A stretch of DNA of 64,000 nt from Symbiodinium natans (taxonomy: Eukaryota; Sar; Dinophyceae; Suessiales; Symbiodiniaceae): NCBI GenBank assembly GCA_905221605.1, contig CAJNDS010000968.1:692157-756156 (forward strand), written 5' to 3'. Position numbers and translations under genes: made by a program. Positions 10,217 through 21,813 of the stretch are shown one piece after another (position 1 is the stretch's first letter; the number at the start of each line of letters is the position of its first letter). Below the pieces are notes generated by a model. It was not told the origin of the DNA, searched no databases, and saw only the letters and a list, made by a program, of their open reading frames with translations.

Positions 10217-10595
10217 CTACGGGGGAAGAAGGAGATGGTGGGATATGAGCTCCAGGTCATCCCTGGCGTCCTCTCAACTCTTTTGAGGAGCCCTTGGGGC
10301 CCAAAAAGGCGCAGCACAAGCTTTAGAGATCCAGGGCTCCGCTGCTAAGGGTGTACAGGGTCGACCTACCGCCGAGAGGGGGCGGGGAGGAGGTTTGGGG
10401 CGATTCCTAGTCTAGAGCCACACAGGGATTTGCAGTTTAGGGCTCAGGGTTTAGGGGTTTATTCGACTACGAGGAATATTCAATGCGACCCTAAACCCAC
10501 ACTGCAAGGGCTCTCACCGATTCAGGGGTTCTTGCCTGCGGTTCAAGGGGTTGAGGGGGATTCCTCTTCCTCGGCACTCTACTGACTGCAGGATA

Positions 10596-10646
10596 CTGTC
10601 GGTGTTGTACGTTCAGTGGTGCCCTCTTCTGGGAATCCATCAGAAG
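10596..10646 (-). CDS. putative symmetric exon (51 bp)
   Basis: GGCTGCGCAG acceptor, 17 codons LLMDSQKRAPLNVQHRQ, ending CGACAG. Phase 0 both ends. Confidence 0.42.
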
Positions 10647-11024
10647 CTGCGCAGCCACCCTGAACCCTAAACCCTAAACCCTGAACCCCCAAAGTTCCGA
10701 ATCCTGCCTGCGCGTGAACCATATGCCGGTTCTCCTGCTGCCAGCCTTGCCTCCGGAGAACCCATGAGACGGGGCAAGAGATATCTGTAGCCGCCTGGTG
10801 TTAAAGCCCGCCATTGCAAGGTAATGGGTTTAGGGTTTAGGGTTTAGGGTTCTAGACAGCCGCTCCATAGATGTTCGGATCAAGTCGGAGTTGGGAGGCC
10901 CACGGTGTACTAATCATAGGGCTTATAGGATTAGAGGGTTTATTTAGGGCTTATAGGGCTTGTAGGGCTTATAGGGTTTATAGGGCTTGTAGAGTTTGCT
11001 AGATGCTGGGCTGGCTAACCATAC

Positions 11025-11104
11025 CTGCCCCGGGAGAGCGTGCGCAATCGACGCGAAAAGAACATGAATAGCGCTGCCGCCACGGCGGCAAGGGGACGGG
11101 ATCT
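11025..11104 (-). CDS. putative exon encoding a short membrane segment
   Basis: GCCACGCAG acceptor, reading RSRPLAAVAAALFMFFSRRL then RTLSRG, canonical donor GGCAG|GTATGG. A hydrophobic run of about 12 residues flanked by Arg resembles a signal anchor. Confidence 0.52.
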
Positions 11105-11312
11105 CTGCGTGGCCGCGCGAATCCCCAACCTCCTTCTCCCCTGCATCCGAAACACATTCTCACGTAAACATGAATGAAGCCTGGCTCAGTATAAGGCACA
11201 AGGGATCTCCCCAAAGTAGGTTTTCAGAAAGTGGGGCCTTGCCAGGGTGACTTCTCTGGTGAACTCAGGCTTTAGGGTTTCGGGTTTAGGGTTCAGAGTT
11301 GAGGGTTTCGGG

Positions 11313-11383
11313 TTTTGGGCAGGCCGGAATCCAAGCCTCTGGTGCCGTCGAGGTGGTCCCCCATGCTCCTCGTCATGGTGGTC
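11313..11383 (-). CDS. putative exon
   Basis: ACGTTCAG acceptor, reading TTMTRSMGDHLDGTRGLDSG. The plus strand reads AGIQASGAVEVVPHAPRHGG and is equally open. Confidence 0.35.
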
Positions 11384-11428
11384 CTGAACGTCAGACGATA
11401 GAAGCGGGTGAATTCACCAATCCCCGTA

Positions 11429-11487
11429 GTGTTTAGGGTTTAGGGTTTAGGGTTTAGGGTTTAGGGTTTAGGGTTTAGGGTTTAGGG
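11429..11487 (+). repeat. TTTAGGG array
   Basis: About eight units. Confidence 0.95.
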
Positions 11488-11599
11488 CCCCCCCTCTCCG
11501 ACATCCCCTACCAATACCTCCAACAAGCTAGCTAGCCTCGCAGGCCCTGAAGAAAGGCTGGGATCCAGATGAGGCTCCAAGCCCAGAAGCCAGGCCAAA

Positions 11600-11706
11600 T
11601 TGGAGGTTCATGGGTAGTTATTAGGGTACTATACCTTGGTTCTAACCAGCTATTTTTTTGGGTTCCCCCACTTATAACCCCACTTCTCTAGCTACCCATC
11701 AAGCTC
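11600..11706. mobile_element. family B copy
   Basis: Begins TTGGAGGTTCATGGGTAGTT and ends CTAGCTACCCATCAAGC. Internal ACTTATAACCCCACTT. Confidence 0.72.
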
Positions 11707-12047
11707 CCTGAATTCCTTATGGAACTCTTATGCTCTCATCTTTTCGGTTGCTCTAAAGCCACAAGCCCAGGAACTCCTCCAGCATCTAAGCCCTGACAAG
11801 CTCCAACTAAGCCCCGAATCTCCATGAGCCCAAACCACCCTCAAACTTGCTAAGCTTCCCATTTCCCCCCAAAAAGCATCCCCCCCCCCCCCCCCCCATT
11901 TTCCCAAAAAAGACCTCCCCACTTTTGCATCGGGCTCCTTGTTGTGTTCAACGTTGAGTTTCTCCCCTTTTGCAGCGGGCTTTTCAAGACCCCGCCCTGG
12001 AGGCGGAACCCCTTCATCCACCCTTTTTCTCATCCGGGCTCTTGTTG

Positions 12048-12151
12048 GCCCTAAACCCTAAACCCTAAACCCTGAAACCCTTTAAACCCTAAACCCTAAA
12101 CCCTAAACCCTAAACCCTAAACCCTAACTAATTAAACCCTAAACCCTAAAC
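12048..12151 (-). repeat. CCCTAAA array ending at an exon
   Basis: About twelve units with small breaks; its right end is the donor of the minus-strand island 12152-12207. A TTTAGGG array in the other orientation is at 12231-12305. Confidence 0.93.
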
Positions 12152-12207
12152 CTGTATAGGTCCTCGAGGATGGCTTGCAGCTGTGCCTTGCCCGCGCCAG
12201 GTGGCAC
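12152..12207 (-). CDS. putative exon ending at a heptamer donor
   Basis: CCGCGGAG acceptor, 18 codons VPPGAGKAQLQAILEDLY plus two bases, then TACAG|GTTTAGGGTTTAGGG: the telomere-like array supplies the GT. A clear example of a heptamer array starting where coding sequence ends. Confidence 0.55.
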
Positions 12208-12230
12208 CTCCGCGGGAAGAGGGCCCAAAT

Positions 12231-12305
12231 AGGGTTTAGGGTTTAGGGTTTAGGGTTTAGGGTTTAGGGTTTAGGGTTTAGGGTTTAGGGTTTAGGGTTT
12301 AGGGT
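12231..12305 (+). repeat. TTTAGGG array
   Basis: About ten units, then a family E element begins. Confidence 0.95.
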
Positions 12306-12318
12306 TGCCCTCTAAGGG

Positions 12319-12511
12319 TCCCAGAGACTCCAATACCCCGAGGGTCCATTTCTAGTACCATTCTGGCATCAGGTACCCAAAAACCCTTCTAAATTGGGCT
12401 TTGGGGTACCTAATTCCAGAATAGTAGTACAAACGGACCCTCTGGGTTCAGGCATATTCCTCAAACCATATAAGGAACCCCTGTATATTTTAAGGAGTCC
12501 CTGAGTCCATA
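12319..12511. mobile_element. family E element interrupted by another inverted repeat
   Basis: Outer parts CCCAGAGACTCCAATACCCC and CAAACCATATAAGGAACCC ... TAAGGAGTCCCTGAGT match 43061-43230. Between them, 12340-12443 is a separate inverted repeat (AGGGTCCATTTCTAGTACCA ... AGTAGTACAAACGGACCCT). Confidence 0.7.
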
Positions 12512-12519
12512 TGTACCTA

Positions 12520-13200
12520 GAATGGTCTGTTCTGGCGTAGGACGATCGGGCCCCCAAAAAGGGACCATCATTTTCTACGAGCTGCCCATTTCGTAGCTTC
12601 TTGGGCCCTAGAAGCTACATGCTCTACCGGAACCTCTCTCAAGCCCAGGTATCTACGATATAGGTACATGGACCCTCGCTAATGCTTAAGGCTTCTCGGG
12701 CCTTTAATAATGTTGATTAAGCATTGTAGGATGGTGTCCCGGTACACATGGGGGATTCTCTCAATTGTGGCCCTTCTTTGGGGGAACGTTACACATAATA
12801 TATATATATATATATATATACATCTGTATACATATAAAAGGCGCAATTATTAGAATAGGATGTCTAAGAGGGACCACGATATAGTGGATCCCCTCACATG
12901 CGCCCGGCCCTGCATTCATCATGCGCAAGCTTGATGACTACCATGGGCTATAGGGTGGCTAACTGGAACAATGTACGCTCGGGTCACGTAAGGAGGCAAG
13001 CAGCTATATGCCTAAAGCTACTGGGTAGAAACTGGTTGGACTCGTCTCCGTTCACACTGCAACCCTCAATTGCACAAAAGAGGGAATGGAGATCCTGAAC
13101 CGGGACGATAAGCCCTGCGTTCACCTGCATCACCTGGTCACCTGACCCCTAGAACTTTTTTCCATGAGCCCTAAACTTCCTAAACCCTTTCAACCCTGAC
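12520..13200. other. unique stretch without a supported gene
   Basis: Contains a decayed inverted-repeat-like part (12540-12720), a TA microsatellite and a plus frame at 12898-13098 of unknown value. Confidence 0.45.
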
Positions 13201-13581
13201 CTACCCCAAGCAACAGCATGGCATCTCAGCAGGGCACTTCCAGTCCCAACTCGCGGATGCGACGGATGAGTCCCGCCTGATGCACCCGAGTCTTTCAACT
13301 TTAAGCTGGGGTTGAGAAGGTGTATAGGCTTTAGGGCTTAGGGTTTAGGGTTTAGGGTAGGTGTATAGGGTTTCGCGCTTCGGGAATGGAGCCTTGTGGA
13401 AAGGGTATGCCAAGGCTTCTAAGGAGGGGCGCGGGGAGGCTCTCCACATCTCAATCACCGCCAAACCCCTAGCACCCCTGTTTACAGAACCTCGAAGTGG
13501 CACCCCAGCCTTCGGGTATCGGGGCCGTCAGGTCTCCCCAGACCCTGAACCCCTAGAAGCCCCAAACCCTTCAGCGCAACC

Positions 13582-13649
13582 CTGATCTTCCCAGGGGTCC
13601 CCGCGGTGGAGTTGGCCCCGAGCCCACCGAGCATGGGCGCCCCCGTGGC
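13582..13649 (-). CDS. putative exon
   Basis: GGCATGCAG acceptor, reading ATGAPMLGGLGANSTAGTPG then KI, ending AAGATCAG|GGTTGC. Confidence 0.42.
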
Positions 13650-14390
13650 CTGCATGCCTTGATGGCGTTCTTACGGGACCCTAAACCCTAAACCCTAAAC
13701 CCTAAACCCTATAGGGCCTTTCAGGGCTTAAGGCTCCCACATTTAGGAATAGGGCTTCCTTTCTTTGCGACTGGCGGGGCTTCCGAACAAAGAAACAAAA
13801 CCTCAAGCTCTCGATTGGGTCCCGGAGCCAGAAACTCTCCGTGAGACCCTGAAAATGATGAGAAGGGGCTGTAGCGCTGCTTTGAGCATGTGATAGGAAG
13901 GAGATGCGAAAAGGCAGAGACGGAAGAGCCCTAGTGCCTGAAGCCAAACTAAATCAGCCTGAGACTCCCCATCAAACCCTTGCAAGCCTCATGAAGTTCA
14001 TGGATCCCCTCCCCGGCGGAGCTTCAACTGACACACCCATCAACTCCAGAACCCCTCGCCGTGGCGCTGCACTGAAGACACGGTCAGGATGGCGCCATCG
14101 CGACCGGCTGATGCATGTATGTTTGGGCTTCTGGGCCTGTAAAGCTCGTTCCGAGAGGTGGCTCGTGGATTCTCCCACAAGGCCGGGTCGGCCCGAGGCC
14201 TGTCTCGCCGGGTGTAGGCTCTAGGGTGTTTGTACGTGTTTAGGGTGTAAGGTTTCAGGCGTAGGGTTGACGAGGGCTTGTGGAGGTTCTTGGGGTGTTG
14301 GGCCGGGTTCGGCAGTCAGTGCTTCGGGTTCTTGCCTTCATTGCGCGCAGGCGAGGCCGGAGAGGACGGACGGCATGCAGCTTTCGAGTA

Positions 14391-14524
14391 TACTTGGAGG
14401 CTCACGGGTAGTTCTTTTTTTTAAACTAGCAGTATCAGTATCCTAAATAAAGGTCATAACCACCTATAAATACAATTACCCTACTTACAACCCCACTTAT
14501 AACTACCCCGATCGACCTTCAAGT
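14391..14524. mobile_element. family B copy
   Basis: TACTTGGAGGCTCACGGGTA ... ACCTTCAAGTG termini with TTACAACCCCACTTATAACT inside. Confidence 0.72.
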
Positions 14525-15230
14525 GCTTTCTTGGCTTTTCGTTTCTCAAGGTTCAGGGTGGAGGGGCTCCCATGCAACCTTCCGGCTAGACTACAGGGTT
14601 TCGCACCGGGGAAAAAATTCGGCGTCCTCGAAACAAGCCAAGTTGAGGGAAGCAGGGTACCACTGCTCAAGAGGGCTTAGGGTTTCGGGGCTGGGGCTTA
14701 GAGGTCAGGGTGTCGGCGTCCGCCTGTTTTCGTTGGGTTCCAAACCAAACCTGAAGCCTTGTTTGCTGGGGGGGGGGGGGTCCTGGAATAAGACAATTCA
14801 GCACTTTGAAAGATATAAATCAAGGAAATACCCACACGTCGGGTCTCGACCTCGAGCCTCAACAACCTTAAACAACTCCCTGACCTTGCCTTAAGAATCT
14901 CATTCAACCTGCCTATTTCTTGTAGGCTCCTTCTTCAAAAACCCCTTCTATCCTCTTAGGTAGCCTACCACGAAAAGGGGTCGGTTGCGCGATTTGTCGA
15001 GATTCTGAACACCCCTCTTGTGGCCCTCTGCGCCCCAGGCCGGGGGCGGGGGGGGGGGAAGGCACCAGGCACCATGAGCGGCATCACCTGATACAGAGGA
15101 GGTTCAAGGACTCGCAAAGTTTTGAGGTTTTAGGGGGTGGTTCTTCTCTTCTTGCGAACATCGTCCCGAGCTTTTTCGTCTTTCGGATTCAATAATTCCA
15201 AGGGCTCAAGGCGTTTAGGAATCTATAGGC
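14525..15230. other. unique stretch, no supported gene
   Basis: Poly-G runs near 14767 and 15045. A plus frame at 14523-14894 mixes unique DNA with variant heptamers. Confidence 0.45.
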
Positions 15231-15955
15231 TTTAGAGTTTCTTTGCCGCACTCACTGCGCTCGCCGAAGGCGGCTTGGGCTCCCCAAGGAAAACTCAACA
15301 TTTGAGGTCCTGAAGAGAGGACCAGTGGGCAATTGCACCACCCCGCACCTTAAACCCTTGAACCCCCCATAAACCTTGCCTGACCTCGGACATGGTGGCT
15401 TGGCCCAACAAGAATCAGCACAAGCAACCGCAAATTTGTCAGGGATGGCCGCCCCCCCCCCAACCCCCACTGAACCTCAAACCCAACAAGCTCTAAACCC
15501 AGCCAAGAGTAACCCAGGAATAGCAAGGGTGCTCTTTTTGGTTTGAAGGGAACCTTCTTTGACCCCGCGCGCTCTGGCGGGAACCTAAACCCTAAAAAAA
15601 CGGCCCACTCTTCTGCTTGGGTGAATTTTCTTTGGGGTTTAGGGTTTAGGGTTTAGGGTTTAGGGTTTAGGGTATAGGGTTTAGGGCCAAAGTGTTAAGG
15701 CCCTGTGTTAAGGTTGGGCACCCCTGGCGGCAGACCAGGCATGACGACTGGCGCCTTGGCGAGCTGAACCCCGTAACTCACTGGGGGGGGGGGGGGGTCA
15801 GGGTTTCGGGTTCAAGGTTCTATAGGGTTTAGAGGGTTTAGGGTTTAGGGTCTAGGGTTTAGGGTTTCGGTTTCCAGGATTTATGGTTGAAGCGGGGGCG
15901 GGGGGGGGGGGGGGGGCCTGAGAGAAGCAACACGGCTCTAGAGGTCCTGCCCTAC

Positions 15956-16075
15956 ACCTGGAGGTTCAGGGTACTTACAACCCCAGTTCTAACTGCAGCT
16001 ATAAGTTTGTAGGTCCTCTATGTAGGCTCTAAGTAGACTTATTGTAAATGAGGGTATAAGTACAGCCCCCCAAAG
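15956..16075. mobile_element. family B copy, directly beside a family G element
   Basis: CCTGGAGGTTCAGGGTACTT start and CCTCCAAGTAGGTCA end. A family G element begins about 60 bp further on. Confidence 0.6.
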
Positions 16076-16134
16076 TCCTCCAAGTAGGTCACACGTAGAC
16101 TGATCATTGGGGGGGTACAAGCATCCCCATAACT

Positions 16135-16251
16135 ACTATTTGCTTAAGAACCCCCCCCCAAAAAAAAAAAAAATAATGTTCCTCTTAAGGGCAATATAGG
16201 GATGATAGCTTATTTTTTCTGGGGGGGGGGGGGTTCTTAAGCAAATGGTAG
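16135..16251. mobile_element. family G copy 1
   Basis: CTATTTGCTTAAGAACCCCC ... GGGTTCTTAAGCAAATGGTAG: near-perfect terminal inverted repeat around an AT-rich centre. Confidence 0.82.
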
Positions 16252-16341
16252 ATTAACCTCCAAGCAGGGCTTAAACGATCCAGGTCGTGGTCGCCTTCTT
16301 TCCTGTAGCCCTGAGGACTCATGGAGCCGGAGGCGCAAGTC

Positions 16342-16445
16342 TAGGGTTTAGGGTTTAGGGTTTAGGGTTTAGGGTTTAGGGTTTAGGGTTTAGGGCTTAG
16401 GGTTTAGGGTTTAGGGTTTAGGGTTTAGGGTTTAGGGTTTAGGGT
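16342..16445 (+). repeat. TTTAGGG array
   Basis: About fifteen units, one CTTAGGG. Confidence 0.95.
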
Positions 16446-16559
16446 TTCAAATTTCAGGTTTGGGGTTTGGGGTTTCGGGTTGAGGTCCATCCGGGAAGCC
16501 AATGGGGGCTTAAGAAGGAAGGGCGGTAGACTGATCTCAATTCATACATGAGACTTCTC

Positions 16560-16670
16560 CTTGGTTGCTGAGTTCATAAGCCCCCCCCAACAGTGTACAC
16601 TTTCAGCTTTATAGTAGGAGGTTTATAGCATCCCAAAAAGGTGTAAAGTGTACTCATTCAGCTACTAAGT
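16560..16670. mobile_element. MITE-like family C copy 1
   Basis: CTTGGTTGCTGAGTTCATAA ... ACTCATTCAGCTACTAAG, with inverted AGTGTACACTTTCAG / AAAGTGTACTC words inside. Confidence 0.82.
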
Positions 16671-17550
16671 CTCAAAGCGGTGTTACGGCATAGGTGGGGG
16701 AATGCTGCCCCACATCGGAGCTGCAAATTGGGGACACCTCCTCAAACTCCGGAAACCACCCCATTTTAACTTGTCGGGGCAGGGTGTTTCGGATTTATAG
16801 GTTTCTCATCAGCTAACCCTATGGACAGGTGCAACCCCATGACATGGCATCTCTCCCCCCCCCCTCTTCGAAGAAATCGCAAGCAACCACATGTTGAACC
16901 TAAACCCTAAAAACCCCAAAAAACCCTACAAACCCTATAAACCCTATAGACCCTATAGACCCTAAACCCTGCACTTGCCCAAGGCCCCTACTACGGAGCT
17001 TGCAGGCCTGGGCATGTGAGGGGGAGAGCTCCGAGGGCTTGCCAGGCTTGAGGGGCTTGAGGGGCCTGAGGGGGTGACCCGGGACAGAGCTCCGCGCCTG
17101 GGGGTGCCCAAAGGTTCGTGCTATGAATACACCAATATAAAAGAATAGAATATAGGGTTTGTAAGACAATGTCTATATATATATATATATATGTAGAGGT
17201 GTCTACTTATACTTGTAGAGGTGTAGGCATTGAAGGGTTCTCGTGACAAGATCTGACATGAAATGCGCCCCTTCTTCCAACCCACTGTGCTCCAACATCA
17301 GCTGGGCCCTACAGACGTCAAACCCTACATAGCTTCCAAAACCTGAATGAACACCGGCGTTCATGCCCCACGGCTGCCCATGGGTTTAGGGTTCAGGGTT
17401 CAGGCCTTGACATTTAAGAATTTAAGGCGAAGCCACCGGTGCAGAAAGACCTTTGCCTTTCCCAAGAGCCCTCCTTGAGCCTCCACCTGTATGGCTATCA
17501 CTCAGGTTCATTTGCTTTAGGCGTTAGGGTGTATGGGCCTCCATGAGTCA

Positions 17551-17684
17551 TACTTGGAGATTCAGGGTACTCAATACCCAATTATAACTGTACCTATAAC
17601 CCACTTGTAAGCCCCTTAAGTGTCATGATATGGTTATAAGTACAGTTATAATTGGCTAATAAGTACCATGAACCTCCAAGTAGG
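17551..17684. mobile_element. family B copy, complete
   Basis: TACTTGGAGATTCAGGGTAC ... GTACCATGAACCTCCAAGTA: nearly perfect terminal inverted repeats. Confidence 0.8.
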
Positions 17685-17884
17685 ATCACAGCATGGCACA
17701 GTAAGTTCCTTTCTTTCGCGGACGCGCGCACCTACGCGTGATATGTGTTTCGTCTGAAGCAACCATAGAAACGTCCTGTGGAACTCCCCTAAACCCTAAA
17801 CCCTAAACACCTAACCCCTAAACCCTAAACCCTAACCCTAAACCCGAAACCCTAAACCCTAAACCCCCCCCCCACGAACACAGG

Positions 17885-17962
17885 GTGCCCAGCAAGCCAG
17901 GAGCAGGGGCGTCGGTGACCTCGGGCTGCGCTATCTGCCGCTTCAACGATTCTCCCCAAGAG
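17885..17962 (-). CDS. putative exon, strand uncertain
   Basis: Minus reads LLGRIVEAADSAARGHRRPC; plus reads PGAGASVTSGCAICRFNDSP. Both open between CCCTAAA (left) and TTTAGGG (right) tracts. Confidence 0.3.
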
Positions 17963-18499
17963 CTTGTTGGGGTTTAGGGTTTAGGGTTTAGGGTTTAGGG
18001 TTTGGGGGACTCCCATAAGAAGCCTAAAGCGAAACCTCAGACTGTCATCTGCGAAGAAATTGATCAAGGCGACATCCTTATTTACATAGTTTTTGCTACG
18101 AGGCTGATGCGGGTCCGGGTTGAAGTCGCGGCATTGTTGGCGGTTTCCGGAAGTAGGGGTTCCTTACTGTAAAGGGGATCCTGCTAGTTGGGGGCCTTGA
18201 TTCGGGGCACCTTATTATCGCAAATCCCCATATGGCCAAACGCGTGCTGCCAGCTCATGGGATCGGGGGCTCAGAGAGACACAACACCCAGCTGCTCCAC
18301 TTCCCCGAGGTTACGTACTGCCGAACTGCGGCGAGCTCCCTTGAAAGGTATCAGAGTTTCCAAAAGGCACTTGATCTCCTCTGCACCGATCTCTCTAGCC
18401 ACCTGAACCGCTCATTTTCTGGTTGGACAGGGGTGGCTTGATTGATGTTGGATGCACATGGCATGGCGACTGAAGCTTCAAGGGCCTGCTTAGAACACC

Positions 18500-18552
18500 A
18501 ACCCTAAACCCTAAACCCTAAACCCTAAACCCTAAACCCTAAACCCTAAACC
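18500..18552 (-). repeat. CCCTAAA array
   Basis: About seven units. A looser CCCTAAATG-type cluster lies at 18697-18820. Confidence 0.93.
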
Positions 18553-19529
18553 CCAAAGATCGGATGCTGCGCGTAGGCCGGGAGTCCATGCCAAGCAAGG
18601 ACAACTCATGTCAACACGTCAGGTCTTGCGCGCGTGCTCCGCTCGAAGCTTCAAGCCATCCCAACAGAAAGACCTGCTGTAGGCTCCTCAGGGCCCGAAA
18701 CCCTAATCCCTAAATGCCCTAAACCCTAAGCCCTAAACCCCAAAACCCTAAACCCTAAATGCCCTAAATGCCCTAAAGGCCCTAAACCCCAAACCCTAAA
18801 TGCCCTAAACCCAAACATGAACGTGGATTTGGCGACACTTTAAACAAGTCGCCCCCCCCACAAACCCAAAAAAGCCCACCGCTGAGCTCCCAGCGCCCCA
18901 AATCTTTTCCCGCATGGCCTTGGCATGCCTCCGGGTTTAGGGTTTTTTTTTGCCACCCAGGGTTTAGGGTTTAGGGTTTAGGGTCTAGGGTCTAGGGTCT
19001 AGGGTTTGGGTCAGGTTTGCTGTTTAGGGTTTGGGGTTTAGGCATTAGGCCTTAGGGTTGTTTGAGGCTCTCCCTCTCGTGATGCTTGGGGAGCCCAATA
19101 CTATTTGACAAAGGAACATATACTTAGTTGTCCAGTACCTAGAGGAACTAAAGGCTAAGTATTACCCCAGAAAGGTCAAAGGTTACATACTCTAGTACTA
19201 AGTATACCACAACGCATGCTCGGCCCTTACTCCAGGTTGAAGTTATTCAACTTTCTAAACGACGGAAACTTTGTCTAGGCGTGGTAAGCATTCCTGGCAG
19301 GTCCGGGAGGAAGGAACGAACTGACAAAGCCATGCCACACCACGCGCTAGCCCTACAACCCAAGCACCTCCTACATAAACCCAGGCGCAATTTCAGTACA
19401 CAGCCTAGAAGCAATGGAATCCAAACACTCGCACCTTCAAGTCTGTACCCCTAAACTGGCCAGGAGCATCCCACAGAGAGACCCGCCGCACATCACCCAC
19501 CCCCAAACATATTCCTCTACGGAAAATAG

Positions 19530-19576
19530 AGAGATTACTATCTTCTATTTTTGGGGGCTCTGAAGCAAATAGTAGG
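19530..19576. mobile_element. family G fragment
   Basis: Ends TTTGGGGGCTCTGAAGCAAA TAGTAG, the family G terminus. The other end is lost. Confidence 0.55.
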
Positions 19577-19658
19577 CTGCACTGCACAGCGGGGATGTTC
19601 GAAGAAAATTGTTTTTTGGAGCCCATAGTCAATGGGGGCCATTTTTAGGAGTGACTAC

Positions 19659-19761
19659 GGAGGTTCTTGGGTACCTAGAAGTATAGGGTTACAAGTAGGA
19701 TAACTATGGCTATAACCTTCCTTTGGGCACTTATAACTCCACTGAGAAGTGCCCATGAACG
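19659..19761. mobile_element. family B copy
   Basis: GGAGGTTCTTGGGTACCTAG start and AGTGCCCATGAACG end. Internal GGCTATAACCTTCC. Confidence 0.65.
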
Positions 19762-19878
19762 TTTAGGGGAAGCCGGGCGAGGAAGGCGAGGAAAATGGCT
19801 GACTTTCAAGCAACCCTCACCGAGGGTGGGGAAAAACATCTCCCGAAGCCCAATGCTGCAACCCTCAATCCTAAAGCT

Positions 19879-19973
19879 ATTCTCCCCTCAGAACCTTAAT
19901 AAACTTAATGTGTTCAATACCCTCTTGGGCTTATAGAAAAAAATAAAAAATAGTTCTCAAGGGGGATATAGAA
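19879..19973. mobile_element. family H copy 1
   Basis: TTCTCCCCTCAGAACCTTAA, CCCTCTTGGGCTTATAGAAA, TTCTCAAGGGGGATATAG in order. Confidence 0.78.
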
Positions 19974-20389
19974 AGACCAGGGTTGGAGGGGGGGGGGGGG
20001 GTCCCAGCTAGATTGCAGAGACCCTGGCTCCCTGACGTCGGCTTCCGTGGCGACGGGGGAGTCCTCCCAAGATGCGCATTTAGAGTTTAGGGTTTGGGTT
20101 GCAAGGTTTGGGGTTTAGGGTTTAGGGTTAGGGGTTAGGGGTTAGGGGTAAGGGTTCAGGGTTAGGGACTTGGGGTGTTTTTTTCTTGGGGTTCAGGACC
20201 CTGGCTGCTGGCTAAGCGTAGTTATGGAACGCCTTGAGGGAATCAAAAGGGGAACCCAATGCCCGAAGTTGCCACCAAGACCCTGTCGTTCGAATTTGAG
20301 GAAGGAGGAGAAAATCTCATCAACGCAACTCGCAAGCGACCCCATTTTTACAGGGACCGAATGAAAGTGTCCCATTTTCATTTTTCGTT

Positions 20390-21540
20390 CTGGTCCCAAG
20401 ATGCTCCTTTACATGCACAGTCCCTAATTCCCTAGTTGCCCAATGAAGAACCAGTGAGTTTTCTTGAGGGGCAATTTAGTCGGTTTTGGGTCTGTGCTGG
20501 GGGCCCATCAGGAGCCCATGCTTTGCCGGCATAGCAGGCAGCGCCTTTTTTTATCCCTCTCTGGCAGGCGTTCACACGGTCACGCCTCTTGCGCGCACCC
20601 TATAACAGCCCCAAGAGCTAAAACCCAGGAGCCCCCAATCTCCTCACAAGCCCAAAAAAATCTCGGATCCAGAACTCGAAAGCCTACATAGGGGGCTTCG
20701 TTATTTCCACTACCCCACAGCCCCAAAGAATCTGTAACCCACATAATTAGCTCTAAAGCCTACATGGGGGTGGGCTTCAACCTACATGGGGGGAACCTTT
20801 TTTTGGAACCCAAACACTTGACGTCAGCTGGCACGAAGGGTCTGCCTAACCCCTAAACCCTGAACGAAACCCTAAACCCTAACAGAACCGGAAACCCCTC
20901 ATCCAAACCACCCAGACCCTAGCTTCTAAAGGCAAAAATCTTCGGGAATCCTCATTCAAACAAGAGTTGGTAAAGGTACGAAAAAAACTACTGCGCACGC
21001 ATATACCTTCAAATGTATGCACTTATCTATGTACACACATAGAATTAGACACACACATATATAAATATGTACATGCACATATATATATATATACACATTT
21101 ATGTACAGTAAACATCATTAGTATGTACACAGACACATCACATATACGTGCAGGGAATATAGGGCCCGCCGACGATCCATTTCAGCGCTTGGCCGTGGGT
21201 CGCGGCCTGCCACGGAGCTGGGCTTGACTGAGGGCCCTCTCAGTTCCCCATGGTTTGGTTTGTGCGGATTGAGGGTCTACATGGAAATACATGTGTATAT
21301 ATACAGATATGTACGTACACCTCTATATATATATATATGTATGTGTGTGTATAGGTACATATTCATATTTATATGTATATATATACACTAAATAAATATG
21401 TGCATATACGAAAACCCTTATACTCATACACGTGTGCGCGAGCCTCCCCCCCTTCCCCTTCCCCTGCGAAGCCACGCTGAGCCCCCCTTATGCCCTCAAC
21501 CGCTCAAAACCTCAACATCTAACATCCTCACCCTGAAGCC
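20390..21540. other. unique and AT-rich stretch, no supported gene
   Basis: 20390-20950 shows nothing recognisable. 20990-21430 is rich in ACATATATA/GTATATA words and is very unlike the GC-rich islands. Confidence 0.5.
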
Positions 21541-21689
21541 CAAACCCTAATCATCACGAGGGGGGGGGGGGCCTTGGGTACGAGCCAAGTTGTTTTTTCT
21601 TTTTTTTCGGTCCCCTTCTGTGTACCCTACAATACAAGTAGAAAGGCCTAGAGAACTTGCCAAGCAGGTCCGCTCCCCTAAGCCCTGAT

Positions 21690-21813
21690 CCCCCAAATGC
21701 CTCATTTCCCAGACACGGGTCCCATGGCAAATGGCACATTTTTTCGGAGAGCGACGCGCTGTGAAATCGAGACCCGCGTCATCGTTGGTTCGTGACCGTC
21801 TGTGGACATCCAT
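21690..21813 (-). CDS. putative ATG-starting exon with CxxC
   Basis: ATG at 21811-21813, reading MDVHRRSRTNDDAGLDFTAR then RSPKKCAICHGTRVWEMR. CAIC-H could bind a metal but is isolated. Confidence 0.38.
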
